A stretch of DNA of 64,000 nucleotides from Blattabacterium cuenoti (GTDB lineage Bacteria > Bacteroidota > Bacteroidia > Flavobacteriales > Blattabacteriaceae), in the NCBI RefSeq assembly GCF_014252435.1, contig NZ_CP059220.1, forward strand, positions 372,001 to 436,000, written 5' to 3'. Each line of letters starts with the position of its first letter. The first letter of the stretch is position 1. The notes below the pieces were generated by a model that was given only the letters and a program-made list of their open reading frames with translations, had not been told where the DNA came from and ran no database searches. Both the position numbers and the translations under genes were made by a program. Below are positions 10,045 through 19,844 of the stretch, in pieces.

Positions 10045-11604
10045 TTAATTTATTTTATAATTTTCAATTATAGGTATTCCTGTCATAGCATTCGGTATTG
10101 GTAAATTCATGAGTTTCAAAATAGTTGGAGCAACATCGGATAAAGAATTTTTCTTTTTTAATAAAATATTCTGTTTTTTTATATTTTTTTTTAAAAAAAC
10201 AAATGGTACCATAGAGGTAGTATGAGATGTATTCATAGATCCATCCTTGTTTATCATATATTCTGCATTTCCATGATCTCCTACTATAATAACCATATAT
10301 GAATTTTTTACAGCTTCTTCAATACATATTTTTGTACATTTATCAACAATTTCACAAGCTTGTATTGTTTTTATCATATTACCTGTATGACCTACCATAT
10401 CTGGATTTGCAAAATTTAAACAAATAAAATCAGCGTATTTTTTTTTTAATTCAGGTATCAATTTTTTTAAAATATTCCATGAACTCATTTCAGGTTTTAA
10501 ATCATAAGTAGCAACTTTAGGTGATGGACACATAATTCGAGTTTCTTTTTTAAAAGGCTTTTCTCTTCCACCAGAGAAAAAAAAAGTAACATGTGGATAT
10601 TTTTCTGTTTCAGCAATTCGAATTTGTTTTTTTCCTTTTTTTGATAAAATTTCACCTAAAGTATTTAATAATTTTTCATTTTTAAAAACAAATTCAACAT
10701 TTTTATATGATTCCTTAAAACACGTCATTGTTATATATTTAGACAAATTTATATTTTTAATTCCTTTGTTTATACAAAAATTTTTATTATCATTTATAAA
10801 AAATTCTGTTATTTGTCTAGAACGATCTGGTCTAAAATTAAAACAAAATACAACATCTTTATTTTCTATTCTAGAAATTGGATCTCCTTTCTTATCAACC
10901 ATTATAATAGGTTTCAAAAATTCGTCTGTTATCCCTTTTTCATAGGATACTTTCATGGAATTATAAATATTTTCAGATAAATCTCCATTTAAATTAGTCA
11001 TTGAATCATATGCTATTTTAGTTCTTTCCCATCTACGATCACGATCCATAGCATAATATCTTCCAATAATAGTTGATAATTTTCCTACATATTTATTTGA
11101 TATTTTGATCAGTTTATTAATATATTCAATGCCATTTTTTGGATTAGAATCTCTTCCATCTGTAAATACATGAATAAATATATTTTTTATTTTTTTTTCA
11201 TGAAATATTTTTAAAAGATAAAAAAGATGATCCATATGAGAATGAACTCCTCCATCAGATAATAATCCTATAAGATGAATATTTTTATTGTGTAAATAAT
11301 TTTGATCAAAAATATTATATATTAATTTTCTAAAATCATTATTTTGAATAGATAAATTAATTTTTTCTAAAGTTTGAATAACCTTTCTACCAGATCCTAA
11401 ATTTATATGACCTACTTCAGAATTGCCCATTTGTCCCTTTGGCAATCCAACTTCTTCACCTGATGCAAATAATTCACTATAAGGATAATTATTAAAACAA
11501 AAATCCAAAAATGGAGTATGTGCTTGTGAAATAGCAGAATATTTTAAATTTTCAAATGAAGTAATACCCCAACCATCTAAAATTATTAATATTAATTTTT
11601 TCAT
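10045..11604 (-). CDS. gpmI: 2,3-bisphosphoglycerate-independent phosphoglycerate mutase
   Basis: Interconverts 3- and 2-phosphoglycerate in glycolysis/gluconeogenesis using two Mn ions and a phosphoserine. The 519-residue product shows the N-terminal LIILDGWG metal site, the GQMGNSEVGHINLGSGR loop with the nucleophile at S62, and late metal-binding segments NPDMVGHTGN, VIIVGDHGNAE and TSHTTSMVPF. Length is normal. It is embedded between tsf (14 bp) and map (3 bp), so this glycolytic gene is probably co-transcribed with translation genes. Confidence 0.97.
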   Translation of the reverse strand: MKKLILIILDGWGITSFENLKYSAISQAHTPFLDFCFNNYPYSELFASGEEVGLPKGQMGNSEVGHINLGSGRKVIQTLEKINLSIQNNDFRKLIYNIFDQNYLHNKNIHLIGLLSDGGVHSHMDHLFYLLKIFHEKKIKNIFIHVFTDGRDSNPKNGIEYINKLIKISNKYVGKLSTIIGRYYAMDRDRRWERTKIAYDSMTNLNGDLSENIYNSMKVSYEKGITDEFLKPIIMVDKKGDPISRIENKDVVFCFNFRPDRSRQITEFFINDNKNFCINKGIKNINLSKYITMTCFKESYKNVEFVFKNEKLLNTLGEILSKKGKKQIRIAETEKYPHVTFFFSGGREKPFKKETRIMCPSPKVATYDLKPEMSSWNILKKLIPELKKKYADFICLNFANPDMVGHTGNMIKTIQACEIVDKCTKICIEEAVKNSYMVIIVGDHGNAEYMINKDGSMNTSHTTSMVPFVFLKKNIKKQNILLKKKNSLSDVAPTILKLMNLPIPNAMTGIPIIENYKIN

Positions 11605-11618
11605 TAAAAATATTTACA

Positions 11619-12446
11619 TTAAATTTTTATCCTTTTAAAAAATCTAATCAATACATTTTTATCATGATTTCTTAAATAATCTTTTATAGTAATTTTATGA
11701 TTTTTGATAAAATATTGATGAATTAAACTATTAGAAATTAAAAATTTTTTTAACTTTCCTCGTATTATTTTATTTAATATATTTTCCGGTTTTTTTTCTT
11801 TTTTTATTTGACTTTTTATAATTTCTAATTCATTTTTTATTAAAATTTTAGAAGCATGTTTTTCTTTGATAAATAAAGGGTCCATGGCTGTAACATGCAT
11901 TGCTATATCTCTAGCTATGTTATGATTTAATTTAGAAGAAAAACCTAATAAAGTTGCAATTTTATAATTATGTGTGTAATTTGCTATGAATCGTCCTTCT
12001 CTTTTTTCAAAAATTTTCAATTCAATTTTTTCTTTAAAAATAGATAAATAATCATGAATCATATCTTGAATACTATGATGACTATTTCCATTTTTACATT
12101 TACTTTTTAAAAATTCAGTTTTATCTTTCCCTTTAAAATATAAGGACTCTTGTGATACTTTATTTAATAATTTTAAAAAATCTACACTTCGAGACAAAAA
12201 ATCTGTTTCACAACTAATACCTACTATTGTTCCTATAGAACAATCTGAATTAACAGATGATAAAATAGATCCTTCTTTTATTTCGGTATTAGATTTAACA
12301 TGAAAAATTTTTTTTCCCTTTTTTCTCAAAAAAATAATAGCTTTTTCTATATCTCCACAAGAATGAATTAATGCATTTTTACAATCTATCACCCCAACTC
12401 CGGTTTTTTTTCTAAGTAAATTTATCTGAGAAATAGAAATATTCAT
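11619..12446 (-). CDS. tsf: elongation factor Ts
   Basis: EF-Ts is the nucleotide exchange factor for EF-Tu. The 275-residue product has the N-terminal UBA-like domain (LRKKTGVGVIDCKNALIHSC), the EF-Tu contact segment CETDFLSRSVDF and a helical C-terminal domain. Conservation is lower than in most genes here, with many Lys/Ile/Asn changes typical of AT-driven drift, but the fold landmarks are intact. It overlaps rpsB by 4 bp in the universal rpsB-tsf pair. Confidence 0.95.
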   Translation of the reverse strand: MNISISQINLLRKKTGVGVIDCKNALIHSCGDIEKAIIFLRKKGKKIFHVKSNTEIKEGSILSSVNSDCSIGTIVGISCETDFLSRSVDFLKLLNKVSQESLYFKGKDKTEFLKSKCKNGNSHHSIQDMIHDYLSIFKEKIELKIFEKREGRFIANYTHNYKIATLLGFSSKLNHNIARDIAMHVTAMDPLFIKEKHASKILIKNELEIIKSQIKKEKKPENILNKIIRGKLKKFLISNSLIHQYFIKNHKITIKDYLRNHDKNVLIRFFKRIKI

Positions 12447-13165
12447 ATTTTTTTTTTATTTTTTTTATGCACATAATGATTCTTCATGATAGATAAACCA
12501 GATCGAATCGCTTCTGATACAAATTTTAATATAATATCGATAGATTTAGATGAGTCATCATTAGATGGTATGGGATATTGTATAAATTTTGGATCAGTAT
12601 TAGTATCCACCATTGCAAATATGGGTATTTTCAATTTCCTTGCTTCTTCTAAAGCAATTTTTTCTTTATTGGGATCTACTAAAAAAATGCCACCTGGTAT
12701 CCGATTCATATTCGAAATACTTCCTAAATTTTTATATAATTTACCATATAATCTATTAATTAATAACCTTTCTTTTTTAGATAATGTATCAAAAGTTCCA
12801 TTTTTTTTCATTCTCTCTATATTATTCATTTTTTTGATAGATTTCCGAATAGTAATAAAGTTTGTAAGAAGACCTCCTAACCATCTTTCTGTTACACATG
12901 GCATATTTACACTTTTAGCATACAAATAAACTTTATTTTTTGCTTGATATTTAGTACCAACTAATAAAATTTTTCTTCCATTACTTACTATTTTTTTTAA
13001 TTCATTACATGCTTCTTTTAATTTAAAAATAGTTTTCGACAAATCTATAATATGAATTCCTCCTTTTTTCATAAAAATAAATTGTCGCATATTTGGATTC
13101 CATTTTCTTGAAACATGTCCAAAATGAACACCTGCCATTAATAAATCCTGAGCATTAATTTTCAT
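12443..13165 (-). CDS. rpsB: 30S ribosomal protein S2
   Basis: S2 is one of the last proteins to join the small subunit and is needed with S1 for mRNA binding. The 240-residue product contains GVHFGHVSRKWNPNM, TKYQAKNKVY, RWLGGLLTNFITIRKSI and GIFLVDPNKEKIALEEA, in family order. It sits 42 bp downstream of rpsI. Confidence 0.97.
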   Translation of the reverse strand: MKINAQDLLMAGVHFGHVSRKWNPNMRQFIFMKKGGIHIIDLSKTIFKLKEACNELKKIVSNGRKILLVGTKYQAKNKVYLYAKSVNMPCVTERWLGGLLTNFITIRKSIKKMNNIERMKKNGTFDTLSKKERLLINRLYGKLYKNLGSISNMNRIPGGIFLVDPNKEKIALEEARKLKIPIFAMVDTNTDPKFIQYPIPSNDDSSKSIDIILKFVSEAIRSGLSIMKNHYVHKKNKKKI

Positions 13166-13207
13166 TTTTTTGTTATTTTTTTATTTATCAAATTTAATTT
13201 ATAAGTA

Positions 13208-13588
13208 TCAACGTTTTGAAAATTGATATCTTTTCCTAGCCTTTTTCTGTCCAAACTTTTTTCTTTCTACCTTTCTAGAATCTCTTGTTAATAATCCCTC
13301 ATTTTTTAATTTTTTTCGAAAATGTATATCAATTTTAGAAAGAATTCGAGATATAGCAAGGCGTATTGCTTCTGCTTGTCCATTAAAACCTCCTCCAGAT
13401 ACTTTAACAGTTATATCAAATTGATTAAATTTATCTACTGTTTTAATAGGTGCAAAAATTTTATGGAAAACATATTTTGAAAAATAATTTCCTATTTTTT
13501 TAGAATTGATAATGATCGATCCTACTCCGGATTTTAAATAAACACGAGCTAAAGAAGTTTTTCTTCTCCCTATGGAATGATATACCAT
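13208..13588 (-). CDS. rpsI: 30S ribosomal protein S9
   Basis: S9 reaches with its basic C-terminal tail towards P-site tRNA. The 126-residue product has SIGRRKTSLARVYLKSG, VSGGGFNGQAEAIRLAISR and the C-terminal LLTRDSRKVERKKFGQKKAR, ending in the expected ...QFSKR tail. Its start overlaps the rplM 3' end by 19 bp, in the conserved L13-S9 pair. Confidence 0.98.
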   Translation of the reverse strand: MVYHSIGRRKTSLARVYLKSGVGSIIINSKKIGNYFSKYVFHKIFAPIKTVDKFNQFDITVKVSGGGFNGQAEAIRLAISRILSKIDIHFRKKLKNEGLLTRDSRKVERKKFGQKKARKRYQFSKR

Positions 13589-14043
13589 TTTTTATAATTC
13601 AATTTTAACAAAGTTGGATTTTGAGCCTTATGTTCATGATGTGATCGAGGATAAATATGTAAATTATTTTTTAAGATTAAACGACTCAAACGATTTTTCG
13701 GTAACATACCCTTCACTGATTTATAAATAATCATCGCTGAATTTTTTTTCAATAAATCCTTAAAATATATTTCTTTTTTTCCTCCAGGATATCCTGTATA
13801 ACGAATATACTTTTTATTATATTTTTTTTTCCCATTAACTTTAATATTATTAGAATTAATTACAATAACATGATCTCCACATATTACATGATGTGAAAAA
13901 ATAGGTTTATGTTTCCCCATTATGATAAAAGCTATACTGGAGGATAGTCGTCCAAGTATTTGATCTTTTGCATCTAAAAGTATCCATGATTTAATTACAG
14001 AATTTTTTTTAGGAAAAATAGTTTTAAAACTAAATGGATCCAT
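13570..14043 (-). CDS. rplM: 50S ribosomal protein L13
   Basis: L13 is an early large-subunit assembly protein. The 157-residue product has SWILLDAKDQILGRLSSSIA, GKHKPIFSHHVICGDHVIVIN, YTGYPGGKKEIYFKDLL and GMLPKNRLSRLILKNN, as in the family. It is the first gene of the minus-strand run of 23 genes ending beyond the left edge. The 162-bp spacer upstream is shared with divergent dnaK. Confidence 0.98.
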   Translation of the reverse strand: MDPFSFKTIFPKKNSVIKSWILLDAKDQILGRLSSSIAFIIMGKHKPIFSHHVICGDHVIVINSNNIKVNGKKKYNKKYIRYTGYPGGKKEIYFKDLLKKNSAMIIYKSVKGMLPKNRLSRLILKNNLHIYPRSHHEHKAQNPTLLKLNYKKWYIIP

Positions 14044-14095
14044 ATTTATTATTTTTCTCTAATATAAGATTTTTTAAAAAATTATCAATTTTAAA

Positions 14096-14110
14096 ATGAC
14101 TTTTTGTCAT
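14096..14110. promoter_or_regulatory. Dyad ATGAC-N5-GTCAT upstream of dnaK, candidate activator site
   Basis: Two 5-bp half-sites, ATGAC and GTCAT, form a perfect inverted repeat around five Ts. The centre (14103) is 50 bp upstream of the first G of the sigma-54-like -24 element at 14153. A dyad built from the same GTCAT half-site lies 51 bp before the equivalent element of groES. Sequence and distance are seen directly. The role as an activator-binding site is inference, and the half-sites face the opposite way to those at groES. The dyad could equally act on rplM. Confidence 0.35.
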
Positions 14111-14151
14111 ATAAAAAATATAGTTCACTAAAAAATCTTTGATTTTCAAAA

Positions 14152-14167
14152 TGGCATAATGATTGGA
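14152..14167 (+). promoter_or_regulatory. Sigma-54-like -24/-12 promoter of dnaK
   Basis: TGGCATAATGATTGGA matches the sigma-54 consensus TGGCAC-N5-TTGCW with exact spacing: 12 bases separate the GG at 14153 and the second G element at 14165. The deviation is TTGG for TTGC in the -12 box. Transcription would begin near 14178, leaving a leader of about 28 nt before the dnaK ATG. Confidence 0.5.
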
Positions 14168-14205
14168 ATAGTATTTTCAATGTTATAAAAATAAAATATA
14201 TAAAA

Positions 14206-16107
14206 ATGAGTAAAATTATAGGAATAGATTTAGGTACTACAAATTCTTGTGTTTCTGTAATGGAAATTAATGATCCACTGGTAATTCCAAATTCTGAAGG
14301 AAAAAGAACAACTCCTTCTATAGTAGCTTTTGTAGATGGAGGTGAAAGAAAAATTGGAGATCCAGCTAAAAGACAGTCAGTTACAAATCCATTGAAAACT
14401 ATTTTTTCTATAAAAAGATTTATGGGAAGAATGTATTCAGAAATTTCTGAAGAATTGAAACATGTTCCTTATAAAGTTATCAAAGGAAGTAATAATACTC
14501 CTCGAGTCAGTATAGATAATCGATTATATGCTCCTCAAGAAATATCAGCAATGATTTTACAAAAAATGAAAAAAACATCTGAAGATTATTTAGGACAAGA
14601 AATCAAAAGAGCAGTGATTACTGTTCCTGCTTATTTTAATGATGCACAAAGACAGGCAACAAAAGAAGCTGGAGAGATAGCTGGATTAAATGTTGAACGA
14701 ATTATCAATGAGCCAACAGCAGCTGCTTTAGCTTATGGATTAGATAAAAATAATCAAAATAAAAAAATAGTTGTATATGATTTAGGAGGAGGAACCTTTG
14801 ATGTTTCTATCCTAGAATTAGGAGATGGTGTTTTTGAAGTGTTATCTACAAACGGTGATACTCATTTAGGAGGAGATAATTTTGATCAAGTTATAATTGA
14901 TTACTTTTCTGACACTTTTAAATCTCAAGAAGGAATAGATTTAAGAAAAGATCCAATGGCTTTACAACGTTTAAAAGAAGCTTCCGAAAAAGCAAAAATA
15001 GAATTATCATCTTCTAATCAAACAGAAATAAATCTTCCATATATTACAGCTACAGATTCAGGGCCAAAACATTTAGTAATAACCTTGACTCGATCAAAAT
15101 TTGAACAATTATCAGAAAAATTAATTCAAAGATCAATTTCTCCTTGTTCGAAAGCATTAAAAGATGCTAAATTGAATACAGAAAATATTGATGATGTAAT
15201 TTTAGTAGGAGGTTCGACTCGTATACCAAAAGTACAAAAAGAGGTTGAAAAATTTTTCAATAAAAAACCATCTAAAGGTGTTAATCCAGATGAAGTTGTT
15301 GCCATTGGAGCAGCAATACAAGGTGGAGTATTAACTGGAGATGTTCAAGATGTTTTATTATTAGATGTAACTCCTTTATCTTTAGGAATTGAAACATTAG
15401 GAGGTGTTTTTACTAAATTAATTGATTCAAATACGACTATTCCTACTAAAAAATCGGAAGTATTTTCAACAGCATCAGATAATCAACCCGCGGTAACAAT
15501 ACGAGTAGGACAAGGAGATAGACCTATGTTTAATGATAATAAAGAAATAGGAAGATTTGATTTAGTAGACATTCCTCCAGCTCTTAGAGGTGTTCCACAA
15601 ATAGAAGTAACTTTTGATATAGATGCAAATGGAATTTTAAATGTATCGGCAAAAGATAAAGGAACAGGAAAAAAACAATCAATACGAATTGAAACATCTT
15701 CAGGTTTGAGCCAAGAAGAAATTGAAAAAATGAAAAAAGAAGCAATAAAAAATGCTCAAAAAGATGAAATAATTAAAAAAGAAATTGAAAAATTAAATAA
15801 AGCAGATAACTTAATATTTCAATCAGAAAAACAATTAAAAGATTATGATAAAAAATTATCAGATAATAATAAAAAAAATATTCAAAATGCTTTAAAAGAA
15901 TTAAAAAATGCTTATTCTAAAAAAGACATTGTTTCTATTGAAAAATATATTCAAACATTAAATGATGCTTGGAGCAATGCTTCTAAAGAAATGTATTCCA
16001 ATGTACCAAACAATGAAAATAATAAACCAAGAAAAAAAGAAAATTCTAATAAAAATGCAAAAGAAAATGATAATGTACAGGATGTAGACTATGAAGAAGT
16101 AAAATAA
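14206..16107 (+). CDS. dnaK: Chaperone DnaK (Hsp70)
   Basis: DnaK is the ATP-dependent Hsp70 that binds unfolded segments with DnaJ and GrpE. The 633-residue product has the ATPase motifs [14 protein letters not shown], the phosphate loop [14 protein letters not shown] and [11 protein letters not shown], then the substrate-binding domain and the acidic tail ending DVDYEEVK. Length is typical. It stands alone on the plus strand: no grpE or dnaJ is adjacent. A sigma-54-like promoter lies about 50 bp upstream and a hairpin 22 bp after the stop. Codon choice looks more conserved than in its neighbours, as expected for an abundant protein. Confidence 0.99.
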   Translation: MSKIIGIDLGTTNSCVSVMEINDPLVIPNSEGKRTTPSIVAFVDGGERKIGDPAKRQSVTNPLKTIFSIKRFMGRMYSEISEELKHVPYKVIKGSNNTPRVSIDNRLYAPQEISAMILQKMKKTSEDYLGQEIKRAVITVPAYFNDAQRQATKEAGEIAGLNVERIINEPTAAALAYGLDKNNQNKKIVVYDLGGGTFDVSILELGDGVFEVLSTNGDTHLGGDNFDQVIIDYFSDTFKSQEGIDLRKDPMALQRLKEASEKAKIELSSSNQTEINLPYITATDSGPKHLVITLTRSKFEQLSEKLIQRSISPCSKALKDAKLNTENIDDVILVGGSTRIPKVQKEVEKFFNKKPSKGVNPDEVVAIGAAIQGGVLTGDVQDVLLLDVTPLSLGIETLGGVFTKLIDSNTTIPTKKSEVFSTASDNQPAVTIRVGQGDRPMFNDNKEIGRFDLVDIPPALRGVPQIEVTFDIDANGILNVSAKDKGTGKKQSIRIETSSGLSQEEIEKMKKEAIKNAQKDEIIKKEIEKLNKADNLIFQSEKQLKDYDKKLSDNNKKNIQNALKELKNAYSKKDIVSIEKYIQTLNDAWSNASKEMYSNVPNNENNKPRKKENSNKNAKENDNVQDVDYEEVK

Positions 16108-16128
16108 CATTTATTATAAAAAGGAAAA

Positions 16129-16157
16129 TACCAAGGAAATATATAATTTTCTTAGTA
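16129..16157 (+). terminator. Hairpin after dnaK, candidate terminator
   Basis: A 12-nt stem (TACCAAGGAAAT / ATTTTCTTAGTA) with one mismatch and one G-U pair encloses a 5-nt AU loop, 22 bp after the dnaK stop. It is followed by an A-rich rather than a T-rich run, so it may act as a 3' end stabiliser rather than a classical intrinsic terminator. Confidence 0.45.
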
Positions 16158-16599
16158 TAAAAAAATAAATATTTTCAATACTATTTAAATAATTTTATCC
16201 GCCTTACTTTTGTTTATTATGAAATTTATTTCTATTAAATACAATAGAATATCAATCCCTAATATTATATATTTCTATATAGATGATGTATAGAATATAA
16301 TAAAAAAAACTATACTACTTAATCCAAAATATTCATTCTGAATATTTTGGATTTTATGTTTATGAAAATTAATTTTGTAAAAAAAAAGAGTAAAAATAGA
16401 TCAAACAGCCCATTTTTCTGAAAACAATTTGTCATTATACAAATAATCAAGAATAATCCAATAAATTTTTATCACATTGATATAAATATAATACACCCAA
16501 TATACAAAAACAAATATCATTATTATTCAAGACAATATACCTTCTTAATATAAAATAGAAAATCATCGAACATAAAAAATATTAATAAAAAATTAATTA
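16158..16599. other. Gene-free spacer between dnaK and ftsH
   Basis: No tRNA, rRNA or credible open frame is visible on either strand. The longest ATG frame noticed is about 24 codons. The one structured element is a perfect inverted repeat at 16321-16353 with 15-bp arms (AATCCAAAATATTCA and its complement) and a 3-nt loop. Since dnaK and ftsH converge here, it may serve as a two-way transcription stop. The rest may be decayed gene sequence, but nothing in it is recognisable. Confidence 0.5.
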
Positions 16600-18549
16600 T
16601 TAAGAAGAAATTGGTTCAATTGGATTATTTAACATATTTTCTACTTCATCGGGAAAAGTTCTTTCTCCAAATATTTTTTTGACATCTTCTCTAAAAATCA
16701 CCTCTTTTTCTAATAATTCATTAGCTAACATAGATAATTTTATTTCATTATTCTTTAATATTTTTTTAGATCTTTCATATTGTTCTGAAATTATTTTTGA
16801 TATTTCTTCATCTATAATTTGAGCAGTTTTTTCGCTATAGGGTTTAGAAAAGAAAAAATCGTTTTGTCCTGTAGAATCATAATAAGAAATATTTCCAATT
16901 TTTTTATTTAATCCAAAAATTACAACCATAGATTGAGCTTGTTTGGTTACTCTTTCCAAATCATTTAAAGCTCCAGTCGAAATGGATCTAAAAATGATTT
17001 CTTCTGCTGATCTACCTCCTAATAAAGCACATATTTCATCTTTCATTTGGTCTAAAGTGGTCAACTGTCTCTCCTCTGGAAGATACCAAGCTGAACCTAA
17101 AGATCTACCCCTAGGAACTATTGTTATTTTTACTAAAGGAGAAGCGTATTTTAGTAACCAACTTACAGTAGCATGACCTGCTTCATGATATGCTATTCTT
17201 TTTTTTTCTTCTGGTTTTATCACCTTATTCTTTTTTTCTAAACCTCCTATAATTCGATCTATAGCATCTAAAAAATCTTCATGATTTATTTCATTTCTAT
17301 CTTTTCTTGCAGCAATAAGTGCAGATTCATTACATATATTTGCTATATCAGCTCCACTAAATCCTGGAGTTTGTTTAGCAAGAAAGTCTACATCTACATC
17401 ATCGGATAAAATCAAGTTTTTTAAATGAACATCAAATATTTCTTTTCTTTCATTTAATTCTGGTGGATCGACTAATATAGTGCGGTCAAAACGTCCAGGA
17501 CGAAGTAATGCGTTATCTAAAATATCAGATCTATTAGTAGCAGCTAAAACAATAACATTAGTATACGTATCAAATCCATCCATTTCAGTTAAAAGCTGAT
17601 TTAATGTGTTTTCTCTTTCATCATTTGATCCTGCTATACTACTTTTTCCTCTAGTTCTTCCTATAGCATCAATTTCATCAATAAATATAATACATGGAGA
17701 TTTTTCTTTTGCTTTTTCGAAAAGATCTCTAACTCTAGACGCACCTACACCTACAAACATTTCTACAAAATCAGATCCTGATAAAGAAAAAAATGGAACT
17801 TTTGCTTCTCCAGCAACAGCTTTAGCCAATAAAGTTTTTCCCGTACCTGGTTGACCTATTAATAGAGCTCCTTTTGGAATTTTTCCTCCAAGTTTAGTAT
17901 ATTTTTGTGGACTCTTTAAAAATTCTACTATTTCTTGAACTTCTTCTTTTGCTCCCTCTAGTCCAGCTACATCTTTAAATGTTGTTTTTACATCATCATT
18001 TTCATTAAATAATTTTGCTCTAGATTTTCCAATATTAAATATCTGACTTCCTGGCCCTCCTCCTGTAGAACCAATTCTTTTAAATAAAAAAATCCAAAAA
18101 ATTATTAGTAATATAAAGAAAATTCCATAATCAAGAAAAAATTTTGTTAATGTATATTCTTGTTGATTTTTGAATTCAATAAGAGTATCTAAATTATACT
18201 TTTCTTTAAATTTTTCAAATTTTTTCTGAAAAAATTGGAGATCTCCAATTTCAAATTCGTATTGTAACGGTTGAGAAATAAAATATCTTCCATTTATTAT
18301 ATGTTGACCATTTTTTATTCCATTTATTGATGATAAATTTCTTTTTAAATAAACATATACAATTTCCTTATGTTTGACTACAATTTTTTGAACTTCACCT
18401 CTTGATAAAATTTCAAAAAAAGTATCTTGATCAATTTTTTTAGGCCTGGAAAAAGAGGATTTAAAAAAAAATATTCCAAGGAATATAGAAAATATCGCTG
18501 CATATATCCAAAAAAAATTATTTCTATTTCTAGCCTTTTTATTTGTCAT
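16600..18549 (-). CDS. ftsH: ATP-dependent zinc metalloprotease FtsH
   Basis: Membrane-anchored AAA protease that degrades misassembled membrane proteins and some cytosolic regulators. The 649-residue product has an N-terminal membrane segment (about 12-29), a periplasmic domain, a second membrane segment (about 141-157), Walker A GQPGTGKT at 232-239, Walker B IIFIDEID near 287-294, the second region of homology with RPGRFDR, and the zinc site HEAGH at 455-459. Family length is normal. It follows rsfS by 43 bp, and the two are probably co-transcribed, an arrangement I recall from other Flavobacteriia. Confidence 0.98.
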   Translation of the reverse strand: MTNKKARNRNNFFWIYAAIFSIFLGIFFFKSSFSRPKKIDQDTFFEILSRGEVQKIVVKHKEIVYVYLKRNLSSINGIKNGQHIINGRYFISQPLQYEFEIGDLQFFQKKFEKFKEKYNLDTLIEFKNQQEYTLTKFFLDYGIFFILLIIFWIFLFKRIGSTGGGPGSQIFNIGKSRAKLFNENDDVKTTFKDVAGLEGAKEEVQEIVEFLKSPQKYTKLGGKIPKGALLIGQPGTGKTLLAKAVAGEAKVPFFSLSGSDFVEMFVGVGASRVRDLFEKAKEKSPCIIFIDEIDAIGRTRGKSSIAGSNDERENTLNQLLTEMDGFDTYTNVIVLAATNRSDILDNALLRPGRFDRTILVDPPELNERKEIFDVHLKNLILSDDVDVDFLAKQTPGFSGADIANICNESALIAARKDRNEINHEDFLDAIDRIIGGLEKKNKVIKPEEKKRIAYHEAGHATVSWLLKYASPLVKITIVPRGRSLGSAWYLPEERQLTTLDQMKDEICALLGGRSAEEIIFRSISTGALNDLERVTKQAQSMVVIFGLNKKIGNISYYDSTGQNDFFFSKPYSEKTAQIIDEEISKIISEQYERSKKILKNNEIKLSMLANELLEKEVIFREDVKKIFGERTFPDEVENMLNNPIEPISS

Positions 18550-18592
18550 ATATTAATTTTTCTCCGTTAATTATTAATGTATTTGAAGTTAA

Positions 18593-18916
18593 TTATAAAT
18601 TATTATGATTCCATACATTTTCTATGTTATAATATAATCTTACTTCTTTTTGAAAAATATGAACAACAATACTTTCATAATCTATTAAGATCCACTTTTT
18701 ATTCTTTAAACCCTCTATATGATAAGGTTTTATATTTAATTTCTTCATGATGAATTTTTCTATATGTTGAAATATCGAAAAAACTTGATTACAAGAATTT
18801 CCATTACAAATAACAAAATAATCACAAATAAAATTACTTCTTGTTTTAAAATCTAGGATAGATATATCATATCCTTTGACTAATTTAATTCCTTGTACAA
18901 TTTCTTTTAATAACAA
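18593..18916 (-). CDS. rsfS: Ribosomal silencing factor RsfS
   Basis: RsfS binds L14 and blocks subunit joining when nutrients are scarce. The 107-residue product fits the family: KGYDISILDFKTRSNFICDYFVICNGNS near the N-terminus, then YHIEGLKNKKWILIDYESIVVHIF near the C-terminus, corresponding to the usual GxxxxxWxLIDxGDVVVHIF pattern. The normally acidic GD before VVVHIF is ES here. It lies directly upstream of ftsH. Confidence 0.9.
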   Translation of the reverse strand: MLLKEIVQGIKLVKGYDISILDFKTRSNFICDYFVICNGNSCNQVFSIFQHIEKFIMKKLNIKPYHIEGLKNKKWILIDYESIVVHIFQKEVRLYYNIENVWNHNNL

Positions 18917-19024
18917 AATAAAAATTATTTTTCTATTTATTATATATATTCTATCTTTTTATTTTAAAAACAAAAATAAGGTTTTCGATTAAAAGAAATT
19001 AAATTTTTTAATATCAAATGAACA

Positions 19025-19795
19025 TTGAAGAAATTTATTTGGCCTGTAAAAGTTTTTTTTATAAAAAAAATAACTTCAACAAACTATTTTGCTAAATTAC
19101 ATTCTTTTTCTGGTAACAAAAATTGGACAATTGTTTGGTCGCAAAATCAAACTCAAGGAAAAGGAAAAGGAAAAAATTATTGGTATTCAGAAAAACAAAA
19201 AAATTTAACTTTTAGTATTACATTTAATCCAATTTTATCATTTTTTTCAAAACATTTATATGTTATCAATTATATTGTCAGTAATGCTATTCACAAATTT
19301 TTAACAAAAACATTTAATCATAATGGATTTTATATTAAATGGCCTAATGATATATTAATCAATCATAAAAAAATATCGGGAATATTAATAGAAAATAATA
19401 TTTTTTTACATAAAATTAATAATGTTATTATAGGAATAGGATTAAATGTTCATCAAACAAAATTTCGAAAAGAATGGAATGCTACATCTATAAAAAAAGA
19501 ATTTAATACAAATTGTAACTTATATAATATACTTGAAGAAATAATTTTTGCTATACAAAAAGAATATTTTTTTTTTATAAAAAATGGGGAAAAGAAAATA
19601 TACCAATATTACATTAAAAATTTGTATATGAAAGATCAAATTTCATATTTTTTTCTTTGCAAAAAAAATATTTTTGTAAAGGGAATTATTCGATTCATTT
19701 CTAAAAAAGGTGATTTAATTATTGAAATTCATAACAAATTATATTCTTTTTTCCAAAAAGAAATTCAATATATAAATATTAATAAAATATTTTAA
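19025..19795 (+). CDS. birA: Biotin-[acetyl-CoA-carboxylase] ligase, catalytic domain only
   Basis: Attaches biotin to carboxyl carrier protein via biotinyl-AMP. The 256-residue protein has ITSTNYFAK (biotin site), SQNQTQGKGKGKNYWYSE, matching the family QTaGRGRxGrxW loop with G-K-G-K-G-K replacing Arg residues, and FYIKWPNDILINHKKISGILIE. It lacks an N-terminal DNA-binding domain, so it would not be a repressor. Start is the TTG at 19025: an in-frame stop (TGA at 19019) closes the frame upstream and no ATG precedes STN. Confidence 0.92.
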   Translation: MKKFIWPVKVFFIKKITSTNYFAKLHSFSGNKNWTIVWSQNQTQGKGKGKNYWYSEKQKNLTFSITFNPILSFFSKHLYVINYIVSNAIHKFLTKTFNHNGFYIKWPNDILINHKKISGILIENNIFLHKINNVIIGIGLNVHQTKFRKEWNATSIKKEFNTNCNLYNILEEIIFAIQKEYFFFIKNGEKKIYQYYIKNLYMKDQISYFFLCKKNIFVKGIIRFISKKGDLIIEIHNKLYSFFQKEIQYININKIF

Positions 19796-19844
19796 TATTA
19801 AAAATAATTAATAAAAAATATTAGTTTTTTTGCATGAAAATATT

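Noticed and set aside
12486-12929. 147-codon frame antisense to rpsB
   Set aside because: Its position and residues are a shadow of the conserved rpsB gene. No match to a known family is seen.
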